Counted from the first letter of the stretch, positions 36,326-45,320 are shown. The stretch is 64,000 nucleotides of DNA from Flavobacteriales bacterium (GCA_016713875.1 JADJOI010000003.1:992001-1056000), one strand, 5' to 3'. Notes: generated by a model from the sequence alone, not told the origin. Made by a program: numbers and translations.

Positions 36326-38989
36326 ATGCGCATTCTCCGCGTCGAGGCCATGCGAGGCCCCAACTACTGGTCGGTGAAACGCCATCACCTCATCGTGATG
36401 CGCCTCGACATCCAGGACCTCGAGGACAAGCCCACCGACAAGATCACGGGCTTCTACGAGCGCCTCACGTCGCTGCTGCCCTCCACCTTCAGCCATCGCT
36501 GCAGCGAGGAGCACGAGGGCGGCTTCTGGGAGCGCGTGAAGCGGGGCACCTGGATGGGGCACGTGATCGAGCACATCGCCCTGGAGATCCAGACCCTGGC
36601 CGGCATGGACACGGGCTTCGGCCGCACGCGCGGCACCGGCGAGCACGGGGTGTACAACGTGGTGTTCAGCTACGTGGAGGAGCCCGTGGGCCTGTTCGCC
36701 GCCCGCGCCGCCGTGCGCATCGCCGAGGCGCTGATCAGCGGTGAGCCGTACGACCTGGAGGCCGACATCCAGAAGATGCGCGAGCTGCGCGAGGTGAGCC
36801 GCATGGGCCCCAGCACCGCCAGCATCGTCCAGGAGGCGGTGAACCGCGGGATCCCCTACCTGCGGCTCAACGGCCAGAGCCTGGTGCAGTTGGGCCATGG
36901 CGTGCACCAGAAACGCATCCGCGCCACCATCACCAGCCGCACCAGCAACATCGGGGTGGAGATCGCCTGCGACAAAGAGGAGACCAAGCAGCTGCTGGAG
37001 AGCTACGAGATCCCCGTGCCCAAGGGCCGCGTGGTGCGCACCGAGGAAGGCCTGCTGGAGGCCCTGCCCGTGGTGGGCTTCCCCTGCGTCATCAAGCCCA
37101 TCGGCGGCAACCACGGCCGGGGGGCCACCATCGGCATCAAGACCAAGGAGGAGGCCATCGCCGCGCTCGCCAAGGCCAAGGAGATCAGCCGCAGCGCCAT
37201 CGTGGAGCGCTACATCACGGGCCTGGACCATCGGCTGCTCGTCATCGACCACCAGTTCGTGGCGGCGGCCAAGCGCACGCCCGCCTGCGTCATCGGCGAC
37301 GGGCAGAGCACCATCCGCCAGCTGGTCGATGAGGTGAACAAGGACCCGCGCCGCGGCTACGGCCACGAAAAGGTGCTCACGCGCATCGACATCGACGACC
37401 ACACCGAGAAGATGCTCGCCCGGCGTGGGATGACCGCGGACAGCGTGCCCCCGAAGGACGAGGTGGTGTACCTGAAGGCCACGGCCAACCTCAGCACGGG
37501 CGGCACAGCCACCGACGTCACCGAGGTGGTGCATCCCTACAACGTGTTCATGGCCGAGCGCATCAGCCGCATCATCGACCTGGACATCTGCGGCATCGAC
37601 ATCATGACGGACGACATCACGCAGCCGCTCACCGAGACCGGCGGCGCGGTGCTGGAGGTGAACGCGGCGCCCGGCTTCCGCATGCACCTGGAGCCCACCG
37701 AGGGCATCGGGCGCAACGTGGCCGAACCGGTGGTGGACATGCTGTTCCCGCCGGGCGCGCCCAGCCGCATCCCCATCATCAGCATCACGGGCACCAACGG
37801 CAAGACGACCACCACACGCCTCACCGCGCACCTCATGCGCAGCGTGGGCCACAAGGTGGGCATGACCTGCACGGACGGGGTGTACATCATGAACCGGTTG
37901 CTGATGACGGGCGACTGCACCGGTCCGGTGAGCGCACAGTTCGTGCTGAAGGACCCGCTGGTGGACATGGCGGTGCTGGAGACGGCGCGGGGGGGCATCC
38001 TGCGGGCGGGGCTCGGCTTCGAGCACTGCGACGTGGGCATCGTCACCAACGTGGCGGCGGACCACCTGGGCCTGAAGGACATCAACACCATCGACGACCT
38101 GGCCCAGGTGAAGAGCGTGGTGCCGCGCAGCGTACGCCGGGACGGCTACGCCATCCTGAACGCCGACGACGAGCGGGTGATGGCCATGCGCAAGGCCTGC
38201 GATTGCAAGATCGCCCTGTTCAGCCTGGACGAGAACAACCGCCTGATCCGGCAGCACTGCAAGCTGGGCGGGCTGGCGGCCATCTACGAGAACGGCTTCA
38301 TCACCATCAGCAAGGGCGAGTGGAAGCTGCGCATCGAGAAGGCGGTGAACGTGCCGCTCACCTACGGCGGGCGCGCGGTCTTCAACATCCAGAACATCCT
38401 GCCGGCCGTGCTGGCCGCGTACGTGCGCGGGGTGAAGATCGAGGAGCTGCGCCAGGCCCTGGCCACCTTCGTGCCCAGCCCGGCGCAGACGCCAGGCCGC
38501 CTCAACCTGTTCCAGTTCAAGAACTTCCAGGTGGTGGTGGACTACGCGCACAACCCGCACGGCTTCGAGGCGCTGGGGCGCTTCCTCAGCAAGGTGTCCG
38601 ACACGCCGAAGATCGGCGTCATCGCCGGGGTGGGCGACCGCCGCGACGAGGACACCGTGAACCTGGGCCGCCTCAGCGCGCGCATGTTCGACGAGATCAT
38701 CATCCGGCAGGACCGCAACCTGCGGGGCAAGAGCGACGACGAGATCATCGCCCTGCTGGTGAAGGGCATCCACGAGGTGGACCCCGCCAAGAAGTTCACC
38801 ATCCTGAAGAAGGAGGAGGAGGCCATCCGCCACGCCATCGGCACGGCGCCGAAGGGCGCCTTCGTGGTGCTGTGCAGCGACGTGGTCCCCGATGCCCTCC
38901 AGCTCGTGCTGAAGCTGAAGGAGCAGGACGATCAGGTGCCCTTCAGCAAGGAGGACATCCCCAACCGGAACAAGGAGCTGGTGGGGTGA
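36326..38989 (+). CDS. cphA: cyanophycin synthetase
   Basis: The 887-residue protein has the full CphA layout. The N-terminal domain (RILRVEAMRGPNYWSVKRH; HVIEHIALEIQTLAG) is followed by an ATP-grasp module (about 225-480, with FPCVIKPIGGNHGRGATIGI and VLEVNAAPGFRMH). A Mur-ligase-like module comes next, with the P-loop ITGTNGKTTTTRL near residue 490 and VVDYAHNPHGFEAL further on. It polymerises Asp and Arg into cyanophycin using two ATP sites. Cyanophycinase is encoded divergently next to it, so the cell can probably store and reuse nitrogen as cyanophycin. Confidence 0.96.
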   Translation: MRILRVEAMRGPNYWSVKRHHLIVMRLDIQDLEDKPTDKITGFYERLTSLLPSTFSHRCSEEHEGGFWERVKRGTWMGHVIEHIALEIQTLAGMDTGFGRTRGTGEHGVYNVVFSYVEEPVGLFAARAAVRIAEALISGEPYDLEADIQKMRELREVSRMGPSTASIVQEAVNRGIPYLRLNGQSLVQLGHGVHQKRIRATITSRTSNIGVEIACDKEETKQLLESYEIPVPKGRVVRTEEGLLEALPVVGFPCVIKPIGGNHGRGATIGIKTKEEAIAALAKAKEISRSAIVERYITGLDHRLLVIDHQFVAAAKRTPACVIGDGQSTIRQLVDEVNKDPRRGYGHEKVLTRIDIDDHTEKMLARRGMTADSVPPKDEVVYLKATANLSTGGTATDVTEVVHPYNVFMAERISRIIDLDICGIDIMTDDITQPLTETGGAVLEVNAAPGFRMHLEPTEGIGRNVAEPVVDMLFPPGAPSRIPIISITGTNGKTTTTRLTAHLMRSVGHKVGMTCTDGVYIMNRLLMTGDCTGPVSAQFVLKDPLVDMAVLETARGGILRAGLGFEHCDVGIVTNVAADHLGLKDINTIDDLAQVKSVVPRSVRRDGYAILNADDERVMAMRKACDCKIALFSLDENNRLIRQHCKLGGLAAIYENGFITISKGEWKLRIEKAVNVPLTYGGRAVFNIQNILPAVLAAYVRGVKIEELRQALATFVPSPAQTPGRLNLFQFKNFQVVVDYAHNPHGFEALGRFLSKVSDTPKIGVIAGVGDRRDEDTVNLGRLSARMFDEIIIRQDRNLRGKSDDEIIALLVKGIHEVDPAKKFTILKKEEEAIRHAIGTAPKGAFVVLCSDVVPDALQLVLKLKEQDDQVPFSKEDIPNRNKELVG

Positions 38990-39171
38990 TCGATACAACT
39001 CGGGCCATTGTCGCGCTGGGTCGGCGTGGTCGCGTTCATTTTGAGCTTCATGGCATGGGTCACCTTGATGGTCGGGATGACCGAGCATCCGGATCACGCG
39101 GACAAAGACCGTCTCTGATGCGAGTGATCAGGCCTTGGCCGGTGTTCCACTGATCGCCGATCCGGTATCGC
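38990..39171. other. intergenic region between convergent cphA and the aminotransferase gene
   Basis: No gene, clear terminator or repeat is visible in these 182 bases. Confidence 0.5.
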
Positions 39172-40074
39172 TTACTCGATCCGCTCACACAGCCCAGGCA
39201 CTGCATGCCGGAACAAGCCACGCAAGCGCTCCAGCACCGCCGTTCCCCGCTCATTCCCCACACTGCGCCCATCGATCTCCGTGATCGGGGTCAACTCGCC
39301 CATCGTGCCCGTTCCGAACACCGCATCGGCGGTCATGAGCTCCATGGCGGACAGGTCACGTTCGCGACAGGGGATGCCGTGCTGCGCGCACAATTCGAGC
39401 ACGAGGCCGCGCGTGATGCCGCCCAGGCAGCTGGTCGTGTACGGTGTCACGACCTCTCCGTGGATCACCGCGAACACGTTGATGTCATTCAGTTCCGCCA
39501 CATGGCCGTTCTTGTCCAGCATCAGCGCGCCATCGACCCCGGCGGCATTGGCCTCCAGCTTCGCGAGGATGTTGTTGAGCAGGTTGTTGTGGTGGATCTT
39601 GGGGTCCAGGACCTCGGGGCCCAAACGCCGGATGCTGCTGGTGATCACCCGGATGCCCCTGGTGTTGTCGAAGACCACTGACTTCCATTCGGCGAGCACG
39701 ATGAGCGTACAGCCCTTCTGGTTGAGGCGCGGGTCCATCCCGCTGGTGATCTTCTCGCCGCGTGTCAGCGTAAGCCGTACGTGCGCATCGTTCGTCATCC
39801 CGTTCGCCTTCAAGGTCTTGAACAGCGCGTTCCGGATGTGATCGGAAGTGGGCACGTTCGCAAAGGCCAGTGCATGGGCGGAGGCGTGCAGGCGATCGAG
39901 GTGGCGACCCAGCATCATCACGCCACCGTTGTAAACGCGCAGTCCTTCCCACACGGCATCCCCGCCCTGCACGCTGCTATCGAAGACGCTCACCTTGGCA
40001 TCGGCGCGCTTGACGAGCTGCCCGTTCACATGCACGAGGATATCAGCGTTCCGTGGGTCGTACTTCTGGAGCAT
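39172..40074 (-). CDS. class IV PLP-dependent aminotransferase
   Basis: The 300-residue protein has the fold-type IV pattern: VFDSSVQGGDAVWEGLRVYNG near residue 30-50, RHLDRLHASAHAL, the PLP Lys at about 159 in LDPKIHHNNLLNNILAKLEA, ALMLDKNGHVAELNDINVFAV and the FGTGTMGELTPITEIDG end. This places it among branched-chain / D-amino-acid / aminodeoxychorismate-lyase relatives. HHNN instead of the common SLN after the Lys, and the E..xxxN.F pattern, do not decide the substrate. It follows the sulfotransferase gene by two bases, so the two enzymes probably share a pathway. Confidence 0.88.
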   Translation of the reverse strand: MLQKYDPRNADILVHVNGQLVKRADAKVSVFDSSVQGGDAVWEGLRVYNGGVMMLGRHLDRLHASAHALAFANVPTSDHIRNALFKTLKANGMTNDAHVRLTLTRGEKITSGMDPRLNQKGCTLIVLAEWKSVVFDNTRGIRVITSSIRRLGPEVLDPKIHHNNLLNNILAKLEANAAGVDGALMLDKNGHVAELNDINVFAVIHGEVVTPYTTSCLGGITRGLVLELCAQHGIPCRERDLSAMELMTADAVFGTGTMGELTPITEIDGRSVGNERGTAVLERLRGLFRHAVPGLCERIE

Positions 40075-40076
40075 GT

Positions 40077-40787
40077 TCAGGCGGTGATGCGGAGTTGCTG
40101 GAGCCGGCGATAGTAGGGGAGCGCTTCTTCGCAGAGCGATCGAAGGTGGTCAGGAAGTGTCCGATCGCTGCTCGCCTGCTTCGCGAAGCCGGTGCTGCGG
40201 TGCACGTTGGCGTACCAGTGGCTGGCCCACACGCCGTCCTCGGGCCTCGGGCCGGCTTCCCAGCGCAACATCCGTTCATCGAAGCCGATGCCCAGTGCAT
40301 CGCAGAGCGAAGCGAGCACACCCCTCGGATCGGCCAGCAGGTCATCGCTATCCAGCACCATGCACTTGCCACCCACGCGCTGCAAGCTCTCCAGCAATTC
40401 CACGGACATGCGCAAGCCGATGTCCCGCAAACCGGGGTTGGGGATCACTTCGGCGAAACTGGCGATGATCCGCTTGGGGTCGCGGATGTAGAAGACGCTG
40501 GTCATCCCTGCCAGCCGCGGCGCAGGTATGCCCTCGCAGTGGTGGGCCATGCCTTTCAGGAAGAGGTGCTGCCGATCATCGATGGCATCCAACCCATGCA
40601 GCACGCCCTCGACATCCTGCGGCTGGCTGGCCAGGACCTCTTCCCGGCCGGGATGGTCCACCCCGCTCCGTGCCAGGTAGTACGCGTAAAAGGGCTCGTC
40701 CACCACGCGCATGTCCGCCCGTTGCGCGAAGCTGTACATGAGCGCGGTGCTCAGGTTGCGTGGGCTGCTGATGAGGTGGATACGCAT
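40077..40787 (-). CDS. sulfotransferase-like protein paired with the aminotransferase
   Basis: The 236-residue protein begins RIHLISSPRNLSTALMYSFAQ, matching the 5'-phosphosulfate loop of PAPS sulfotransferases. FYIRDPKRIIASFAEV corresponds to the 3'-phosphate block. The C-terminal part (HWYANVHRSTGF, then LCEEALPYYRRL) has the Trp-Tyr-x-x-V element seen in bacterial members. Many proteins of this class are short and their acceptor is unknown. The start is ATG at 40787 (a GTG two codons upstream is possible). It is two bases from the aminotransferase, so a sulfated amino acid or amine product is conceivable; that is inference. Confidence 0.75.
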   Translation of the reverse strand: MRIHLISSPRNLSTALMYSFAQRADMRVVDEPFYAYYLARSGVDHPGREEVLASQPQDVEGVLHGLDAIDDRQHLFLKGMAHHCEGIPAPRLAGMTSVFYIRDPKRIIASFAEVIPNPGLRDIGLRMSVELLESLQRVGGKCMVLDSDDLLADPRGVLASLCDALGIGFDERMLRWEAGPRPEDGVWASHWYANVHRSTGFAKQASSDRTLPDHLRSLCEEALPYYRRLQQLRITA

Positions 40788-40792
40788 GGGCA

Positions 40793-40800
40793 CAAAAGAA
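40793..40800 (-). promoter_or_regulatory. candidate -7 element of the sulfotransferase/aminotransferase pair
   Basis: TTCTTTTG (one mismatch to TAnnTTTG) on the minus strand ends five bases before the ATG at 40787. Confidence 0.35.
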
Positions 40801-40986
40801 CGAAGGCCCCGGGCGCAGTGCCTTCATGCGTGCGATCGTTCCGGGCCCCTACCTGACCGTCAAGACTCCGGATGCCGATCAACCCGTCCATTCGTGACCG
40901 TCGTGACCCAACGTGGCGAAGCGACGAACGCTAGCCTGGAAGCACCATTTGCTTATCCGGAAGAACGGGCACGGCAGACCGCCGGC

Positions 40987-41226
40987 CTACTTCCTCAGCG
41001 CCCGGGCGAGCACGATCAGCAGCACCGCGCCCACGGTGGCACAGATGATGCGTCCGATGAGGTTGGTGGCATCAAGGCCGAGGACACCGAACACCAGGTT
41101 GCCGACGAAGCCGCCGAGCAGGCCGAGGACGATGTTCACCAGCAGGCCATAGCCGCCGCCCTTCATCAGCTGGCCGGCGAGCCATCCGGCCACGGCGCCC
41201 ACGATCAAGCTCCAAAGGAAGCCCAT
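40987..41226 (-). CDS. GlsB/YeaQ/YmgE-family stress membrane protein
   Basis: The 79-residue protein is almost wholly membrane: MGFLWSLIVGAVAGWLAGQLM, then GYGLLVNIVLGLLGGFVGN and IGRIICATVGAVLLIVL. This is the transglycosylase-associated family (PF04226) of three-helix Gly-rich membrane proteins, which accumulate under stress; the biochemical role is not known. It stands alone between the sulfotransferase (upstream on the same strand is rplS) and the rplS terminator. The ATG at 41226 is the only good start. Confidence 0.92.
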   Translation of the reverse strand: MGFLWSLIVGAVAGWLAGQLMKGGGYGLLVNIVLGLLGGFVGNLVFGVLGLDATNLIGRIICATVGAVLLIVLARALRK

Positions 41227-41248
41227 GCCGAAAGGTATGCCTAGCCAC

Positions 41249-41273
41249 GAAAAAGGCCCCGTTGCCGGGGCCT
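41249..41273 (-). terminator. rho-independent terminator of rplS
   Basis: On the minus strand a perfect 8-bp stem (AGGCCCCG with CGGGGCCT, 4-base loop, arms 41254-41261 and 41266-41273) is followed by five T. It lies 23 bases after the rplS stop. Confidence 0.85.
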
Positions 41274-41296
41274 CTCGGAGTTCACAGCGATGCGCC

Positions 41297-41665
41297 TCAC
41301 TTGGCCGGTGCGGCCACGACCTGACGCTTCTCGGTGATGCGGGCGCTCTTGCCACGACGCTCGCGCAGGTAGAAGATACGGGCGCGCCGCACGTCGCCGC
41401 GCTTGTTCACGTCGATCTGGTCGATGAAGGGGGAGGCCACCGGGAAGATGCGCTCCACACCCACGTTGCCGCTCATCTTGCGCACGGTGAAGGTGGCGGT
41501 GCTGCCGGCGCCCTTGCGCTGGATGACCACGCCTTGGAACTGCTGGATGCGCTCCTTGTTGCCCTCCACGATCTTGTAATGCACGGTGATGGTGTCACCG
41601 GCCTTGAACTCGGGCATGGCCTTGAGGGGCGCCCATTCCTTTTCCAGTTGCTTCAGCTTATCCAT
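41297..41665 (-). CDS. rplS: 50S ribosomal protein L19
   Basis: The 122-residue protein contains the L19 signatures FKAGDTITVHYKIVEG, IQQFQGVVIQRKGAGSTATF, VRKMSGNVGVERIFP and RRARIFYLRERRGKSARI. L19 sits at the 30S-50S interface. It follows trmD by 77 bases on the same strand, as in many bacteria; rpsP and rimM, which often precede trmD, are not here. The sequence at 41709-41716 on the minus strand (TAATATTG) could be a separate promoter. A clear terminator ends the unit. Confidence 0.97.
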   Translation of the reverse strand: MDKLKQLEKEWAPLKAMPEFKAGDTITVHYKIVEGNKERIQQFQGVVIQRKGAGSTATFTVRKMSGNVGVERIFPVASPFIDQIDVNKRGDVRRARIFYLRERRGKSARITEKRQVVAAPAK

Positions 41666-41742
41666 GACGCTCAGGCACTTGTGCGGGTCCGACCCGCGTT
41701 CGGGGCCGCAATATTACGGAACTTTCGCGATGCCGGGGCGCT

Positions 41743-42462
41743 TCACCCTTCCCCGAAGGTGGCCGCAGCATCCGCACCGCCCTCCAGCAGCTCGGGACGC
41801 CGCTCCCGGGTGCGCTCCACGGCCTGTTGGTGGCGCCATTCCGCGATCCGGGCCTCGTGCCCGCTCAGCAGCACGTCGGGCACCTTCCAGCCGGCGAACT
41901 CCGCAGGCCGGGTGTAGACCGGCGGCGCCACCAGGCCGTCCTGGAAGCTGTCGCTCAGGGCCGAGGTCTCGTCGTTGAGCACCCCGGGCACCAGGCGGAT
42001 CAGCGCATCGCTGAGCACGGCGGCCGCCAGCTCGCCACCGCTGAGCACGTAGTTGCCGATGCTCACCTCCAGATCCACCAGATGCTCGCGCACGCGTTCG
42101 TCCACGCCTTTGTAGTGGCCGCAGAGCAGGATGAGGTTGCGGTGCACGCTGAGGCGGTTGGCCAGCGGCTGGTCCAGCAGCTCCCCGTCGGGGCTCAGGT
42201 AGATCACCGCGTCGTAGGGGCGCTCGCTCTTCAGCTGGGTGATGGCCCGGTGGATGGGCTCCACCTGCAGCACCATGCCGGCACCTCCGCCGAACACATA
42301 GTCATCGATCCGGCGATGCTTGTCGGTGCTCCACTGGCGCAGGTCGTGCACCACCACCTCCACCAGGCCCTTCTGCTGGGCGCGTTGCAGGATGCTCTCG
42401 GCGAACCAGCTGTCCAGCAGGCGGGGTACGGCCGATAGGATGTCGATGCGGAGGCGGACCAT
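41743..42462 (-). CDS. trmD: tRNA (guanine37-N1)-methyltransferase TrmD
   Basis: The 239-residue protein is a SPOUT methyltransferase that forms m1G37 in tRNA. Motifs: DDYVFGGGAGMVLQVEP, YLSPDGELLDQPLAN, ILLCGHYKGVDERVREHL, EVSIGNYVLSGGELAA (the knot) and the C-terminal PPVYTRPAEFAGWKVPDVLLSGHEA. The start at 42462 gives the normal size. The upstream genes on the same strand are an outer-membrane-type protein (13 bases away) and a lipoprotein, so trmD-rplS may be read from a longer operon. Confidence 0.97.
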   Translation of the reverse strand: MVRLRIDILSAVPRLLDSWFAESILQRAQQKGLVEVVVHDLRQWSTDKHRRIDDYVFGGGAGMVLQVEPIHRAITQLKSERPYDAVIYLSPDGELLDQPLANRLSVHRNLILLCGHYKGVDERVREHLVDLEVSIGNYVLSGGELAAAVLSDALIRLVPGVLNDETSALSDSFQDGLVAPPVYTRPAEFAGWKVPDVLLSGHEARIAEWRHQQAVERTRERRPELLEGGADAAATFGEG

Positions 42463-42475
42463 GGGGCGAAGTTCC

Positions 42476-43708
42476 TCAGGGGATGAACACCAGGCCGACC
42501 TGGGCGGCGAGGCCGCGGGCGCGCGGGCCGGTGAGGCCGTACAGGTTGGGCAACAGCAGTTCGGCGCCGAGCCATCGGGTGATGCGGAAGCGCGCGTGCA
42601 CACCGGCACGCAGGCCACCGAAGCCCCCGTACTGCGCGGAGAGGCCCACGGCCTGCGCACCGAACCGACGCCAGCCCGTGACCTGTGCGAAGGGGATGAA
42701 CCCCGGCAGCGCGCGCTGGGCGATCCGCAGGTCCATCCGCCACCCCGTGGGCCACGCGACACTGTGCTCCGCCCACGCATGGAGCGGCAGCAGGCGCCAC
42801 GCGGCCCCGACGGAGGGCCGCACCCCGAAGGTGTCCAGCAGCTGCTCCTCGCCGGTGATGGCCCCGGTGAGGTCGAAGACATCGTCCACGGTGATGCCGT
42901 CGTAGGTGAAGGCGGTGTCCGGGCTGGAGCACAGCGCGCGATCGTTCCAGCGCACGGCCCCGAGATCCTCGGCGCCGATGGTGATGCGGTGTGCGGCCGC
43001 GCCGTTCCGGGTGGGCAGGCTGAAGCGCTGGGCGAAGCTGATCGCCGCTCCAAGGCCGTTGAAGGCCCCAAGGTCGCTGCGCGCGGTGTCGCTGCTGTGG
43101 TAGCTGCCGTGCAGGCGCAGGTCGAGACGGGTGCCGTCCGCCGCCGTGAAGAGCGTGGCGTCCTCCAGATGCACGGCGGTCCAGGACTGGCCCTTCACCA
43201 CATCGAGCCGCACCCAGCTGCCGGAGCGCGCATGGTACAGGCCGGCGCCCAGGGTCTGGTAGCGCTGCTGCTCGAAGGCCGAGCCGGACAGGTCGGCCCG
43301 TTCGCCGGCGAACCCGGCGTTGCCGAAGAAGGTGAGGGCGTACACGTCCGGGCGGAAGCGCAGGCCGGCGTGGTCCTTGTGCGTGGCCGAGATCATCACC
43401 TTCAGACCGGCCCGCCCCAGGATGCTGTCACCGAACACGGCGTGCACGCCGAGCTGCAGCACCTGTCCGAGCCGGTTGTTCGACCGCAGGGCGGCCTGGC
43501 TTCGTTCACGGACGTCGCGCTCCACGAATCCGCCCTGCGTCAGGTCCAGCACCAGTTCGTTCAGCAGGGTGTTCGCGTCGTAGTCGAAGGCACCACGCAC
43601 CTCCACCCGGTCCTGTTGCGCCGTGGCGCCGGTGGGCAGCAGGTCCTGCGGGAAGGACAGCAGGGGCAGGGCCGTGGCGAGGGCCAGGGCGGTAAGCCGT
43701 TCACTCAT
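42476..43708 (-). CDS. outer-membrane beta-barrel-like protein (DUF5723-like)
   Basis: The 410-residue protein has a signal peptide (about 1-20) and a mature part made of alternating strands with aromatic ends: FFGNAGFAGERADLSG, VRLDVVKGQSWTAVHL and ARFRITRWLGAELLLPNLYG, ending in GLVFIP. This is the look of a Bacteroidota outer-membrane barrel; the order of blocks resembles DUF5723 proteins, which I hold at moderate confidence. It overlaps the 3' end of the upstream lipoprotein gene by eight bases, so the two surface proteins are probably partners. It ends 13 bases before trmD. Confidence 0.65.
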   Translation of the reverse strand: MSERLTALALATALPLLSFPQDLLPTGATAQQDRVEVRGAFDYDANTLLNELVLDLTQGGFVERDVRERSQAALRSNNRLGQVLQLGVHAVFGDSILGRAGLKVMISATHKDHAGLRFRPDVYALTFFGNAGFAGERADLSGSAFEQQRYQTLGAGLYHARSGSWVRLDVVKGQSWTAVHLEDATLFTAADGTRLDLRLHGSYHSSDTARSDLGAFNGLGAAISFAQRFSLPTRNGAAAHRITIGAEDLGAVRWNDRALCSSPDTAFTYDGITVDDVFDLTGAITGEEQLLDTFGVRPSVGAAWRLLPLHAWAEHSVAWPTGWRMDLRIAQRALPGFIPFAQVTGWRRFGAQAVGLSAQYGGFGGLRAGVHARFRITRWLGAELLLPNLYGLTGPRARGLAAQVGLVFIP

Positions 43709-45320
43709 CGCCGTTCACCACGTAGTTCGCGCCGGCCACCACCTGCAGGTCCAACCGGTAATGGGCCATCAACAGCAGGTGCTGCGCCTGATCGGCGGTG
43801 TTGAAGACGGCCCGGACCCGCAGGCGCGGCTGGGCGTAGAGCAGGTCGACCTGTTCGGGGATGAGGGAGGCGGTGCAGACCGAGCGCACCGGGTCGCGCA
43901 CCAGGCCATCGGGATCCACCTCACCGCTGGCCACTTCGCCCACCACGGGAATGGAGCCCACCACATGATCGGCCGCATCGAGGATGTCCAGCAGAAGCCG
44001 CGCGCGGAAGGGGAACCCGTTGGTGGCGAAGAGGGAGAGCTCGCCGGCGGTGAGCCCGTGGGCCTCCTCGGAGCCGGGGAGGTCGGGCGTGGCGATGCTC
44101 TCCACGGTGAGGTCGGTGGCGATCAGGCGGAGCGGCATCTCCAGGTCGAGCTGAGCGCTGACGGCGCTCTCGTAATAGAGGAAGTCGTGGCCGTTGCTGA
44201 TGTCGCCCAGCGGGTTCAATTCCAGGTCCACCGCATAGCGCAGGCGGTCGGGCAGGTTCTCCACGAACGGGGCGATGCTGCTGTTGCCGGTGTTGAGGGT
44301 GGTGGACCAGGCGGTGGACTGGAACGAGCCGCCAAGGTCGAGGGCGCGAGTGAGGTTGATGGGGGAGCCCACGATGGGATGCACGAGCGGCACCGAGATC
44401 CCCGTGCGCGTGTTCTCCGATACCAGTTCGTGGATGCGGATCCGCAGGTCGGCGCCCACGCCGTTGGTGATGCGGAGCCGGGCTTCCACGTGGTCGATGT
44501 CGAGCAGGCCATCGGTGATGCGGTCGAAGAGGTCCACGGCGGTGTTCTCCGGTCCCACCTGTTCGGTGCGGTTCCCGAAGTAGCCCTCGGCGAACTGCGG
44601 AACGATGTCCGTGTAGGTGGCCACGGCCTTCACACTGTCCATGTTGGTGACGTTGGCGCCGGTGCCGTTGGGATCCAGTTGGATGGTGATCTGCGAGCTG
44701 AGGGCGTTCACTTCATCCAGGTCGGGGCCGCGCAGGTCGAACCAGTGGCCGGCCAGGTCACGCGTGAGCCCGGTGAAGGAGGGGTTGAGCGGTGATCCGG
44801 CCTGGACCAAGCCCTGAACGGCGACGGGTTGACCGTTGAAGGTGGCCCCCGGCAGCGCGAAGGTGCCGGTGATGCCGCTGGCGATCATGTTGGTGAGACC
44901 CACCTGAAGCGTTCCGCTGCGGATGGCCAGGGACCGCAGCTGCACGTCCTCCAGATCGAGCGATGTGGCCTCCTCGTCGGTGGGCAGCAACGCACCGGCG
45001 GCGAAGAAGAGGGGGCCTGGTATGGGCAGCACATAGCTGTAGGTGATCCCCGTGTCGGGCACCTGCAGCAGGGTATCCAGCCGCACGCCGAAGAGCTCGG
45101 TGCGGTACAGCAGGGTCAATCCACCGTCGGCCCCGGTCACCAGGAGCGAGTCGGCGATCACATCGTTGAGCGTCAGCGACGTGTTCACCAAGGGGGCCAG
45201 CAGGTCCACGTCCCACTGCGGCGGTCCCGCGTCCTTGCGGCAACTTGAGGACCCGAGCAGCAAGGCGCCCCAAACGGCGATGGCCGAGGCAACCCTGGCC
45301 ATGGCGGACTCGTTCCTCAT
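43701..45320 (-). CDS. large lipoprotein of unknown function
   Basis: The 539-residue protein has a lipobox, LLLGSSSC, with the lipidated Cys at residue 27. The mature part is beta-rich with repeated hydrophobic strands (DLLAPLVNTSLTLNDVIADSLL; GTLQVGLTNMIASGITGTFALPG; LRYAVDLELNPLGDI) and no catalytic motif that I can identify. It resembles the long uncharacterised lipoproteins often encoded upstream of outer-membrane proteins in Bacteroidota. Its stop lies inside the start region of the barrel gene (8-base overlap). A start at 45302 is an alternative. Confidence 0.75.
   Translation of the reverse strand: MRNESAMARVASAIAVWGALLLGSSSCRKDAGPPQWDVDLLAPLVNTSLTLNDVIADSLLVTGADGGLTLLYRTELFGVRLDTLLQVPDTGITYSYVLPIPGPLFFAAGALLPTDEEATSLDLEDVQLRSLAIRSGTLQVGLTNMIASGITGTFALPGATFNGQPVAVQGLVQAGSPLNPSFTGLTRDLAGHWFDLRGPDLDEVNALSSQITIQLDPNGTGANVTNMDSVKAVATYTDIVPQFAEGYFGNRTEQVGPENTAVDLFDRITDGLLDIDHVEARLRITNGVGADLRIRIHELVSENTRTGISVPLVHPIVGSPINLTRALDLGGSFQSTAWSTTLNTGNSSIAPFVENLPDRLRYAVDLELNPLGDISNGHDFLYYESAVSAQLDLEMPLRLIATDLTVESIATPDLPGSEEAHGLTAGELSLFATNGFPFRARLLLDILDAADHVVGSIPVVGEVASGEVDPDGLVRDPVRSVCTASLIPEQVDLLYAQPRLRVRAVFNTADQAQHLLLMAHYRLDLQVVAGANYVVNGDE

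Noticed and set aside
36317..39097. 926-codon minus-strand frame opposite cphA
   Set aside because: Full antisense of an unambiguous cyanophycin synthetase; composition dominated by Val, His, Leu and Ala, no motif.
38990..39171. Possible small RNA or terminator between cphA and the aminotransferase gene
   Set aside because: I could not find a convincing stem followed by a T run on either strand, nor a promoter.
40801..40986. Possible reading frame or terminator between the sulfotransferase and GlsB-type genes
   Set aside because: Frames here are short and lack domain or start-site support; the G+C-rich inverted segment near 40814-40836 has no T run.
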